Origin: an uncultured Oscillospiraceae bacterium
GTDB taxonomy: Bacteria; Bacillota; Clostridia; Oscillospirales; Acutalibacteraceae
NCBI GenBank assembly: GCA_905193225.1
Contig: CAJJNV010000017.1
Span: 1-43,134 of the forward strand
Length of the DNA stretch: 43,134 bases
Reading direction: 5' to 3'
Position 1 is the first letter of the stretch. Each line of letters starts with the position of its first letter. The notes beneath the pieces are model-generated. The model did no database searches. It was not told the DNA's origin and saw nothing but the letters and a program-made list of their open reading frames with translations. Shown in pieces: positions 9,684-16,966 of the stretch. Position numbers and translations under genes: made by a program.

Positions 9684-9712
9684 TTGACAAAGGCAATATT
9701 GTGTGGTATAAT
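9684..9712 (+). promoter_or_regulatory. Promoter of the glutamate synthase operon
   Basis: Perfect consensus: TTGACA (9684-9689), 17-bp spacer, TATAAT (9707-9712). The predicted start is about 9719, directly at the ANTAR-type hairpin. Between here and the small membrane gene (9439-9683) there is only AT-rich sequence. Confidence 0.92.
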
Positions 9713-9719
9713 CCGAGTA

Positions 9720-9739
9720 AATGAGCAAAGGCGTTCATT
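9720..9739 (+). promoter_or_regulatory. ANTAR-type hairpin in the glutamate synthase leader
   Basis: 7-bp stem AATGAGC (9720-9726) / GTTCATT (9733-9739), one G-T pair, enclosing hexaloop AAAGGC (9727-9732) with A1 and G4. The 3' arm overlaps the 5' arm of the terminator at 9731-9780. The design and +1 location match hairpin 1 of glnN. Confidence 0.7.
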
Positions 9740-9780
9740 CTGACAGGATTTCTGTCTGAATGGGCGCTTTTTTCTTTTTT
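9731..9780 (+). terminator. Leader terminator (attenuator) of the glutamate synthase operon
   Basis: 10-bp stem GCGTTCATTC (9731-9740) / GAATGGGCGC (9758-9767), inner GACAG/CTGTC, then TTTTTTCTTTTTT. It sits between the promoter and the first ribosome site, so it works as an attenuator. Confidence 0.88.
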
Positions 9781-9800
9781 CAGGAAAGGAATGAAGCATT

Positions 9801-10889
9801 ATGTTAGAAGGTCAGGTAAGAATTCCCTCCGGCTGCGCCATTTCGGCCGTGATTTCGCGGGACGGAAACAAAATGACCGGAGAAAGTATTGTGGAAAGTA
9901 TGGTCCCCATGCACGACCGCTCAAACGGACTGGGCGGAGGGTTTGCCGGTTACGGCATTTATCCCGAGTATAAAGACTTTTATGCCTTTCATATTTTCTA
10001 CAACGACAATGCCGACCGTGTTAAATGCGAAAATTTTCTTAAAAACGGCTTTGAAATCGTAAAGGCCGAAAACATTCCCATAAGAAAGATTCCCGAAATC
10101 ACCGATGTACCTATTATATGGCGGTATTTCGTGGCTCCCCTTTCCTCGGTGCTTTCCCGCCTTCAGCTTGACGAAAAAGAATATGTGGCGAGAATGGTCA
10201 CCAAGATAAATACAAAGATCGACGGCGCTTATGTTTTTTCCAGCGGAAAGAATATGGGGGTTTTCAAGGCGGTGGGATTTCCCGAGGATGTGGGACGGTT
10301 CTATCGGCTTGAGGAATACGCAGGCTATTCCTGGACGGCTCACGGCCGCTATCCCACAAACACCCCCGGCTGGTGGGGCGGTGCCCATCCCTTTGCGCTG
10401 CTTGATTATTCCATAGTTCACAACGGCGAGATTTCCTCCTACGACGCCAATCGCCGATATATCGAGATGTTCGGTTATAAATGTACCCTGCAAACCGACA
10501 CCGAGGTCATAACCTACATTGCCGATTATCTGCTCCGCAGACAGGGACTTTCTCTTGAAGAGGCCGCGTCGGTCATTGCGGCCCCCTTCTGGAGCACCAT
10601 AGATAAAATGGATGAGCAGCAAAAGGAAGTACACAAATATCTGCGTACCCGTTTCCCCAGCCTGCTTGTCACAGGTCCTTTTTCAATAATTTTAGGATTT
10701 GAGGGCGGTCTTATGGCTCTTAACGACCGATTAAAGCTCCGCTCCATGGTGGTGGCCGAAAAGGACGACAAGGTGTTCATCGCAAGTGAAGAAGCGGCCA
10801 TACGGGTTATGGAGCCCGATGTTCAAAACATATACGCTCCGGCCGGCGGAGAACCGGTCATCGTTAAGGTAAAGGAGGGAGCATTCTGA
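9801..10889 (+). CDS. gltB: Glutamate synthase, glutamine amidotransferase (class II) subunit
   Basis: A 362-residue protein corresponding to the N-terminal glutaminase domain of GltB as a separate polypeptide. It hydrolyses glutamine and passes ammonia to the FMN subunit. The likely nucleophile is Cys12 in PSGCAISAVI, so an 11-residue leader would be removed. Other marks are TAHGRYPTN, HNGEISSYDANRRY and TDTEV, typical of class II amidotransferases. AAAGGAATG lies before the ATG. First gene of an operon with 1-4 nt overlaps, after the ANTAR-type attenuator. Split GOGAT of this kind is known from archaea, Thermotoga and Clostridia. Confidence 0.9.
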   Translation: MLEGQVRIPSGCAISAVISRDGNKMTGESIVESMVPMHDRSNGLGGGFAGYGIYPEYKDFYAFHIFYNDNADRVKCENFLKNGFEIVKAENIPIRKIPEITDVPIIWRYFVAPLSSVLSRLQLDEKEYVARMVTKINTKIDGAYVFSSGKNMGVFKAVGFPEDVGRFYRLEEYAGYSWTAHGRYPTNTPGWWGGAHPFALLDYSIVHNGEISSYDANRRYIEMFGYKCTLQTDTEVITYIADYLLRRQGLSLEEAASVIAAPFWSTIDKMDEQQKEVHKYLRTRFPSLLVTGPFSIILGFEGGLMALNDRLKLRSMVVAEKDDKVFIASEEAAIRVMEPDVQNIYAPAGGEPVIVKVKEGAF

Positions 10890-12394
10890 TGGCTGTAAAT
10901 TATCTTATTCCGGAATTTGAAGTGGTCAGAAACCATGACCGCTGTATAACCTGCCGCGTATGTGAGCGACAGTGTGCAAACGAGGTTCATACCTTCGACG
11001 CACAGGGCAACATAATGATAAGCGACGAGGCAAAGTGCGTCGATTGCCAGAGATGCGTTTCGCTTTGTCCCACCCACGCTCTAAAAATCGTTAAAAACGA
11101 ATGTACCTTAAGAGAGAACGCCAACTGGCAGGCCGACACCATTAAGGAAATATACAAGCAGGCCTCAAGCGGCGGCGTGCTTCTTTCATCCATGGGAAAT
11201 CCAAAGCCGCTGCCGGTATACTGGGACAAAATTCTCATAAACGCCTCCCAGGTTACCAACCCCTCCATCGACCCCCTCCGCGAGCCTATGGAAACCAAGG
11301 TTTTTCTCGGCAAAAAGAACATTCCGGTTGAGCGCAACAGCGACGGCAGTCTCAAATGTAACCTGCCTCCTCAGCTTGAGCTTTCAATTCCCGTTATGTT
11401 TTCGGCCATGAGCTACGGCTCCATAAGCTACAACGCCCACGAAAGTCTTGCAAGAGCCGCAAGAGAACTGGAAATTTTATATAACACCGGCGAGGGCGGT
11501 CTCCACGAGGACTTTTACTGCTACGGCGACAACACGGTGGTTCAGGTAGCGTCGGGACGATTCGGCGTTCACGAGGAATACTTAAAGGCCGGCGCGGCGG
11601 TGGAAATAAAAATGGGTCAGGGCGCAAAGCCGGGCATCGGCGGACATCTTCCCGGAGCCAAAATAGTGGGCGACGTTTCAAAGACCCGTATGATTCCCGA
11701 GGGCTCAGACGCCATATCTCCCGCTCCCCATCACGACATTTATTCAATCGAGGACCTCCGTCAGCTTGTCTTTTCGCTCAAAGAGGCCACCGAGTATAAA
11801 AAGCCCATAATCGTTAAGGTCGCGGCGGTACATAACATTGCGGCCATTGCTTCGGGTATCGCCCGAAGCGGCGCCGACATAATCGCCATCGACGGATTCC
11901 GCGGAGGCACCGGTGCCGCCCCCACAAGGATAAGGGACAATGTGGGAATTCCCATAGAGCTTGCCCTTGCAGCGGTCGATCAACGGCTTCGCGACGAGGG
12001 CATAAGAAACAATGTGTCCCTTATCGTGGGCGGAAGCATCCGCTCGGCATCGGATGTGGTCAAGGCAATTGCTTTGGGTGCCGACGCCTGCTATATCGCA
12101 ACGGCGGCGCTGCTGGCGCTCGGATGCCACCTCTGCCGCACCTGCCAGACCGGTCGGTGCAACTGGGGTATTGCGACCCAGCGCCCCGAGCTTGTAAAAC
12201 GGCTCAATCCCGACATCGGATATGAAAGACTTGTTAATCTTTTAACCGCCTGGAAGCACGAAATAAAGGAGCTTATGGGCGGCATGGGCATTAACTCCAT
12301 TGAGGCGCTTCGCGGGAACCGACTTATGCTGCGGGGCGTGAATCTTACGGAAAAGGAGCTTGAGATTCTCGGTATCTCACACGCAGGCGAATGA
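10889..12394 (+). CDS. gltB: Glutamate synthase, FMN-binding synthase subunit with N-terminal ferredoxin domain
   Basis: A 501-residue central subunit of split glutamate synthase. Residues 19-60 hold two 4Fe-4S motifs (Cys19/22/25/29 and Cys50/53/56/60). The rest is the FMN TIM barrel that reduces 2-oxoglutarate plus ammonia to glutamate: MSYGSIS, NTGEGG, KMGQGAKPGIGG, DGFRGGTGAAP, GGSIRSASD. The Fe-S binding CHLCRTCQTGRC follows. The start ATG overlaps the upstream TGA by one base. Electrons probably arrive from the next two subunits through the N-terminal clusters, because a typical GltD is absent. Confidence 0.95.
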   Translation: MAVNYLIPEFEVVRNHDRCITCRVCERQCANEVHTFDAQGNIMISDEAKCVDCQRCVSLCPTHALKIVKNECTLRENANWQADTIKEIYKQASSGGVLLSSMGNPKPLPVYWDKILINASQVTNPSIDPLREPMETKVFLGKKNIPVERNSDGSLKCNLPPQLELSIPVMFSAMSYGSISYNAHESLARAARELEILYNTGEGGLHEDFYCYGDNTVVQVASGRFGVHEEYLKAGAAVEIKMGQGAKPGIGGHLPGAKIVGDVSKTRMIPEGSDAISPAPHHDIYSIEDLRQLVFSLKEATEYKKPIIVKVAAVHNIAAIASGIARSGADIIAIDGFRGGTGAAPTRIRDNVGIPIELALAAVDQRLRDEGIRNNVSLIVGGSIRSASDVVKAIALGADACYIATAALLALGCHLCRTCQTGRCNWGIATQRPELVKRLNPDIGYERLVNLLTAWKHEIKELMGGMGINSIEALRGNRLMLRGVNLTEKELEILGISHAGE

Positions 12395-12819
12395 AACGGG
12401 TATATGTAAATGAAAAATGGTGTCTCGGATGTCATCTTTGCGAGTACAACTGTGCCTTCGCAAATTCCGGCGCCGACAGCATGGTAAAGGCCTTAAAGGG
12501 CAAGGAAATTTTCCCGAGAATCAGAGTCGAGGGCGACGACAAGGTAACCTACGCCGTATCCTGCCGTCACTGTACCGATCCCATATGCGTTAAGAGCTGC
12601 ATTTCGGGAGCTGTTCATCTTGAAGACGGAGTCGTATGTATTGACAAGGACAAATGCGTAGGGTGCTTTACCTGCGTGCTTGTTTGTCCATACGGAGCGG
12701 TAACGGCAGACGGCGATCATGCCGTTCAGAAATGCGAGCTTTGCACCAAAAACAGCGAAGGAAAGCCCGCCTGCGTTACCGGCTGTCCCAACAAAGCAAT
12801 CGTTTTTGAAGAGAGGTGA
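12391..12819 (+). CDS. Four-cluster-type ferredoxin subunit of the glutamate synthase complex
   Basis: A 142-residue Fe-S protein of the HycB/DmsB type. Cys runs are CLGCHLCEYNC (11-21), CRHCTDPICVKSC, CVGCFTCVLVCP and CELCTKNSEGKPACVTGCP, enough for four [4Fe-4S] clusters. It overlaps the synthase gene by 4 nt (ATGA). Its likely role is electron transfer between the FAD subunit that follows and the FMN subunit that precedes. The same gene order recurs in clostridial split GOGAT operons; direct evidence for complex membership would need biochemistry. Confidence 0.88.
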   Translation: MKRVYVNEKWCLGCHLCEYNCAFANSGADSMVKALKGKEIFPRIRVEGDDKVTYAVSCRHCTDPICVKSCISGAVHLEDGVVCIDKDKCVGCFTCVLVCPYGAVTADGDHAVQKCELCTKNSEGKPACVTGCPNKAIVFEER

Positions 12820-12824
12820 AGGGT

Positions 12825-14072
12825 ATGAGTAAATATGTTATCATCGGCAACGGCACCGCTGCCATCGGAACTGTCGAGGGTATACGCTCGGCCGACAGGG
12901 ACGGCGATATAACGGTCATTTCTCTTGAAAATCATCACGTTTATTGCCGTCCGCTCATTTCATACTATCTTGAAGGAAAGACCGATCTTGAGCGCATCAA
13001 ATACCGTCCCGACGATTTTTATGAAAAGAACGGCTGTACCGTGCTTTACGGTCGGCGCGCCGAAAAAATCGACAGCGGCAAAAAGACCGTAACCCTATCA
13101 AACGGGCAGATCATTTCTTACGACAAGCTTTGCGTCTGCACAGGCTCCTCCCCCTTTGTGCCTCCCTTTGAAGGACTCGACACGGTGGAAAACAAAAGCG
13201 GCTTTATGACCCTCGACGACGCACTATATATCGAAAAGCAGGTTACAGAGGAAAGCCGCGTGCTCATCGTCGGTGCGGGACTTATCGGTCTTAAATGCGC
13301 CGAGGGAATTTGCCAAAAGGCAAAATCCGTTACCGTTTGCGACCTTGCACCACGGGTGCTTTCAAGCATTCTCGACGACAAATGCGCCGCATTTATGCAG
13401 GAAAAATTAGAGCAGCACCGAGTCAGCTTTTTACTTGGCGACACGGCGGTTAAATTCGACAAAAACACCGCTTTTATGAAAAGCGGAAAACAAGTGGAAT
13501 TTGATCTGCTTGTGCTTGCGGTGGGCGTTCGTCCCAACACCGCCCTTGTCAAAGAGGCGGGCGGAAATATCGGCAGAGGTATAACGGTGGACAGCCGCTC
13601 GGCCACCTCCCTTCCCGACGTTTACGCCGCCGGCGACTGCACCGAAACCTCTGATGTCTCCTCGGGGCAAACAAAAATCATGGCGCTGCTTCCCAATGCC
13701 TATATGCAGGGCAAGGCGGCAGGACTTAATATGGCGGGAAAAGATGAAAAATTCGACAACGCCATTCCCATGAATTCCATCGGATTTTTCGGACTGCACG
13801 CCATGACGGCCGGCAGTTATTTCGATGAATCGCAGGGTGGTGAAATGTTTGAAATTTCCACCGAAAACAGCATTAAACGCCTTTTCACAAAGGACGGATT
13901 TTTGACCGGATTTATAATCATCGGCGGAAACGAGCGAGCCGGCATTTACACCAATATGATAAGAAACCGTATTCCTCTTTGCGAGGTGGATTTTGAAAGC
14001 ATGAAAAAAAATCCGAATTTATTTGCTTTCGGCAAAGAATACTGTGGAAAAACTCTCGGAGGTGTGATATAA
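12825..14072 (+). CDS. NAD(P)H:acceptor oxidoreductase, FAD-dependent (GltD-like role)
   Basis: A 415-residue two-dinucleotide-fold flavoprotein of the nitrite-reductase/rubredoxin-reductase type. The FAD site is near the N-terminus (IIGNGTAAIG). The NAD(P)H fold is in the middle (VLIVGAGLIGLKCAEG). The FAD-contact motif is VYAAGDC, and a C-terminal domain of about 100 residues follows. I choose the ATG at 12825, with GAGAGG 8 nt upstream, over a GTG three codons earlier that overlaps the previous stop. Placed inside the glutamate synthase operon and lacking GltD sequence features, it probably feeds NAD(P)H electrons to the ferredoxin subunit. Confidence 0.85.
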   Translation: MSKYVIIGNGTAAIGTVEGIRSADRDGDITVISLENHHVYCRPLISYYLEGKTDLERIKYRPDDFYEKNGCTVLYGRRAEKIDSGKKTVTLSNGQIISYDKLCVCTGSSPFVPPFEGLDTVENKSGFMTLDDALYIEKQVTEESRVLIVGAGLIGLKCAEGICQKAKSVTVCDLAPRVLSSILDDKCAAFMQEKLEQHRVSFLLGDTAVKFDKNTAFMKSGKQVEFDLLVLAVGVRPNTALVKEAGGNIGRGITVDSRSATSLPDVYAAGDCTETSDVSSGQTKIMALLPNAYMQGKAAGLNMAGKDEKFDNAIPMNSIGFFGLHAMTAGSYFDESQGGEMFEISTENSIKRLFTKDGFLTGFIIIGGNERAGIYTNMIRNRIPLCEVDFESMKKNPNLFAFGKEYCGKTLGGVI

Positions 14073-14073
14073 T

Positions 14074-14793
14074 ATGATGATAGATGCAAAAGACCTGGGA
14101 TTTGCAGAGCTTAATCGGCAGATCCGCAAGGAAAACGGCGATTGCCTTTTAAAAAACTGTATCGGTCAAAGATTTATCGCCGCCGGAGTTTCCGAAAAAA
14201 AGCTGACCATCGAAGGCGTGCCCGGCAACGCTCTCGGAGCCTACCTTAACGGTGCCGAAATAACCGTTTCGGGCAACGCTCAGGACGCCGTGGGAGACAC
14301 CATGAACGAGGGAAAGATTGTTGTACACGGTCAGATCGGCGACGCTGCGGGATACGCCATGAGAGGCGGCAGAATTTACATCAAAGGCAACGCCGGATAC
14401 CGCGCCGGAATACATATGAAGGCCTATAAAGACAAAAAACCTATAATGGTCATCGGCGGTAGAGCGGGAAGCTTTCTCGGTGAATATCAGGCCGGCGGAA
14501 TAATCATTGTTCTCGGTCTTAACATCGACGGAAAACCCATTGTCGGAAACTTCCCCTGCACAGGGATGCACGGTGGAAAAATGTTTTTGCGTTCCTCTGC
14601 CGAAGGCATTGAGTTTCCCCCGCAGGTATCGGTCAAAGAGGCGACAAACGACGATATAGAGGAAATAAGACCTATAATCGAGGATTTCTGCGCCACCTTC
14701 GGATTTGACAGCGGCAAAATTTTATCCGACAAATTCACCGTAATTTCCCCCGACAGCAAAAATCCTTATAAACAAATGTATGTGGCGAACTGA
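14074..14793 (+). CDS. gltB: Glutamate synthase, GXGXG (C-terminal) subunit
   Basis: A 239-residue protein equal to the C-terminal right-handed beta-helix domain of GltB. Repeated Gly motifs such as GNAQDAVGDTM, GQIGDAAGYAM and GNAGYRAGIHM form the GXGXG fold, which is structural and supports the ammonia channel. GGAGGTG precedes the ATG, 1 nt after the previous stop. A C-terminal extension of about 60 residues follows the fold. Together with the genes at 9801 and 10889 it reconstitutes a full GltB from three polypeptides. Confidence 0.92.
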   Translation: MMIDAKDLGFAELNRQIRKENGDCLLKNCIGQRFIAAGVSEKKLTIEGVPGNALGAYLNGAEITVSGNAQDAVGDTMNEGKIVVHGQIGDAAGYAMRGGRIYIKGNAGYRAGIHMKAYKDKKPIMVIGGRAGSFLGEYQAGGIIIVLGLNIDGKPIVGNFPCTGMHGGKMFLRSSAEGIEFPPQVSVKEATNDDIEEIRPIIEDFCATFGFDSGKILSDKFTVISPDSKNPYKQMYVAN

Positions 14794-14812
14794 GAAAGGC
14801 AGGCACAACAAT

Positions 14813-16021
14813 ATGAGCTATACTCCAAACGAAGTTATGCAGTATGTAAGCGAAGAAGACGTTAAATTTATAAGGCTGGCTTTTTGCGATGTTTTCGGCA
14901 AGCAGAAAAACATTTCCATAATGCCGGACGAGCTGAAAAGGGCCTTTGAATACGGCATTGCCATAGATGCGTCATCGGTGGCAGGCTTCGGCGGAGAGGT
15001 TCATTCCGACCTGCTTCTTCATCCAGATCCGTCAACCATTGCCGTGCTCCCCTGGAGACCCGAGCACGGCCGTGTTGTAAGGATGTTTTGCGACATTTCC
15101 CTTCCCGACGGACGCGACTTTGAAGCCGACGGACGAAAGATCCTTGAAAATGCCGTTAAAGACGCCAGGGCCAAGGGAATAGAATTTTTCTTCGGCTCGG
15201 AAATGGAATTTTATCTTTTTAAGAGAGACGAACAGGGCGAGCCCACAAAGGAGCCATACGACAAGGCGGGATATATGGACATAGCCCCCGACGACAAGGG
15301 CGAAAACGTGAGAAGAGAAATATGCCTTACCCTTGAACAGATGGGCATAAAGCCTGAAAGCTCCCACCATGAGGAAGGCCCCGGTCAAAACGAAATTGAT
15401 TTCAGATATTCATCCCCCATAACCGCCGCCGACCACGCCGTCACCTTCCGTGCCGTTGTTAACACCATTGCCGCGAGAAACGGTCTTTTTGCCGATTTTT
15501 CGCCAAAGCCCATTGCCGACAAAGCGGGGAACGGTATGCACATCAACATTTCAGCAAGGGAAAGCTCGGGGAAGGATGTGCTTCCCTTCGTTATTGCGGG
15601 AGTTATGAACCACATACGGGACATAACGGTATTTTTAAATCCCTGTGAGCAGTCTTTTGAGAGACTGGGCAAAAACAAGGCGCCGAAATACGTTTCCTGG
15701 TGCACCGAAAACCGTTCCCAGCTTATCAGAATTCCCGCTGCCGAAAAGGAATACCGCCGCGCCGAGCTTCGCTCTCCCGATCCTATGTGCAATCCTTATC
15801 TTGCCTTTACACTGATAATTTACGCGGGGCTTGAGGGAATTGAGCAAAAAACCGAGCTTATCGAGGCTGCGGATTTTAACCTTTACAGCGCAAAGGAAGA
15901 AGAAGTAAAAGACCTTTTACTTCTTCCGAAAAGCCTTGATGAAGCTAAAAAGGTTGCCGCTTCAAGCGATTTTGTCAAGGCTCATCTGTCTAAAGAGCTT
16001 ATAGAGTCTTATTGCGGCTGA
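14813..16021 (+). CDS. glnA: Glutamine synthetase type I, short form
   Basis: A 402-residue cytosolic enzyme joining ammonia to glutamate. Start chosen at MSYTPNEVMQY, 19 nt after the previous stop; an upstream in-frame start would overlap that gene. GSI motifs are clear: FGSEMEFYLF, HHEEGPGQNEIDF, NGMHINIS, NRSQLIRIP and RRAELRSPDPMCNPY. It is 40-70 residues shorter than usual GSI. The protein ends soon after the NLY segment that holds the adenylylated Tyr in enterobacteria. It therefore lacks the C-terminal helix (W-E-R type ending) by which Bacillus GS contacts GlnR and modulates feedback. Co-operonic with glutamate synthase, giving a complete GS-GOGAT cycle. Confidence 0.92.
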   Translation: MSYTPNEVMQYVSEEDVKFIRLAFCDVFGKQKNISIMPDELKRAFEYGIAIDASSVAGFGGEVHSDLLLHPDPSTIAVLPWRPEHGRVVRMFCDISLPDGRDFEADGRKILENAVKDARAKGIEFFFGSEMEFYLFKRDEQGEPTKEPYDKAGYMDIAPDDKGENVRREICLTLEQMGIKPESSHHEEGPGQNEIDFRYSSPITAADHAVTFRAVVNTIAARNGLFADFSPKPIADKAGNGMHINISARESSGKDVLPFVIAGVMNHIRDITVFLNPCEQSFERLGKNKAPKYVSWCTENRSQLIRIPAAEKEYRRAELRSPDPMCNPYLAFTLIIYAGLEGIEQKTELIEAADFNLYSAKEEEVKDLLLLPKSLDEAKKVAASSDFVKAHLSKELIESYCG

Positions 16022-16240
16022 CTACGGTATTGAGGAATTGCGGCATCGGAGGCATTGCACATTGTACATTTTAGCATTGCGGCATTGTGTCATTATGGCG
16101 CCGCGGCACTGCGCTATCGCGGTATAGCAATATTGCTGCTTTTCTGCACAGCACCGCCGCGGTCGCTCGAAACCGTCAATGCGGGCGGAATTTAACCCGA
16201 TTGCGCTTTATATTTTCAAACAAAGAGAGGGGGAAGCACA
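16022..16240. repeat. Degenerate GCATTG/GCGGCATT repeats upstream of the ANTAR gene
   Basis: A 219-nt gap between glnA and the ANTAR gene. Its first half is built from imperfect copies of GCATTG and GCGGCATT (about 16037-16110), followed by a GC-rich stretch with CGCCGCGGC. No promoter of consensus quality and no clean hairpin terminator was found, so the ANTAR gene could still be read from the upstream operon. Confidence 0.4.
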
Positions 16241-16828
16241 ATGGAACTCAAAGAGCAAGTTTACAGCCTGCTCCTTGTTTCTGCGGCAGATAAATTCAAT
16301 CGCAGCATTTCCGATCTGCTTCCCGAAAATATATATTATCCGATCAAGACGGTGTCCGATATGGGCTCGGCCAAAAGAGAGCTGCTCGATCGGAGCTATG
16401 ATATAGTCATAATCAACACTCCCCTGCCCGATGATTTCGGCATACGCCTTGCCATAGACATTTGCCAAAGTTCCTCCACCGGCGTGCTTCTTTTTGTCAA
16501 GGCCGAGCATTACCCCGACATCAATGCCAAGGTTATGCCATACGGCGTTTTGACACTTTCAAAGCCAACATCGGCGCAGATGATTTTACAGACCCTCGTG
16601 CTTCTTTGCGGAACGAGAGAGCGCCTTAAATTTATGGAAAAAAAGGCGGCCACCTTAGAGGACAAAATGGAGGAAATCCGTATTGTCAACAGGGCAAAAT
16701 GGCTGCTTATTTCCGAGCTTAAAATGAGTGAAAACGACGCCCACAGATACATTGAAAAACAGGCTATGGACCGATGTATAACAAGAAGGGCTATGGCCGA
16801 AAGTATAATCAGAACATATAAGCAGTAA
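16241..16828 (+). CDS. ANTAR-domain RNA-binding antiterminator with pseudo-receiver domain
   Basis: A 195-residue cytosolic regulator. Residues 1-125 have the fold pattern of a response-regulator receiver, but the phospho-acceptor position is Asn59 (IVIINTPLP) and the acidic pair after the first strand is missing; Lys108 (LSKP) remains. A coiled coil joins it to the ANTAR domain (about 138-193): RAKWLLISELKMSENDAHRYIEKQAMD, then AMAESII. ANTAR proteins bind hairpins with A1/G4 hexaloops and prevent termination. GAGAGGGGG precedes the ATG. Such hairpins occur in the glnN and glutamate synthase leaders of this window, so it probably controls both. Phosphorylation is unlikely; the signal could be a ligand or a partner protein. 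Confidence 0.88.
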   Translation: MELKEQVYSLLLVSAADKFNRSISDLLPENIYYPIKTVSDMGSAKRELLDRSYDIVIINTPLPDDFGIRLAIDICQSSSTGVLLFVKAEHYPDINAKVMPYGVLTLSKPTSAQMILQTLVLLCGTRERLKFMEKKAATLEDKMEEIRIVNRAKWLLISELKMSENDAHRYIEKQAMDRCITRRAMAESIIRTYKQ

Positions 16829-16885
16829 TTTTTTTCAAAAAGCCCGCAGCAAACTGTTAAAACATTAAGGTAACATAAAAAGATT

Positions 16886-16928
16886 ACGGCAATTGAATAC
16901 ATCCGTTAAAACACGGCAATTAAATACA
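16886..16928. repeat. 16-bp direct repeat upstream of pyrG
   Basis: ACGGCAATTGAATACA (16886-16901) and ACGGCAATTAAATACA (16913-16928), one mismatch, 27 bp start to start, 40-80 bp before the pyrG ATG. It could be an operator or a chance duplication. Confidence 0.4.
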
Positions 16929-16966
16929 GCAATCAAAGCATTACACCGATAAAGGAGAGAAAACCT

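Noticed and set aside
9740..9767. A second ANTAR hairpin inside the glutamate synthase attenuator
   Set aside because: The apical loop is five bases (GATTT) and no alternative stem of more than two pairs gives an A1/G4 hexaloop.
9545..9799. 84-codon minus-strand frame over the glutamate synthase promoter and leader
   Set aside because: It runs through a consensus promoter, an attenuator and T-tracts. The product is low-complexity and has no ribosome site.
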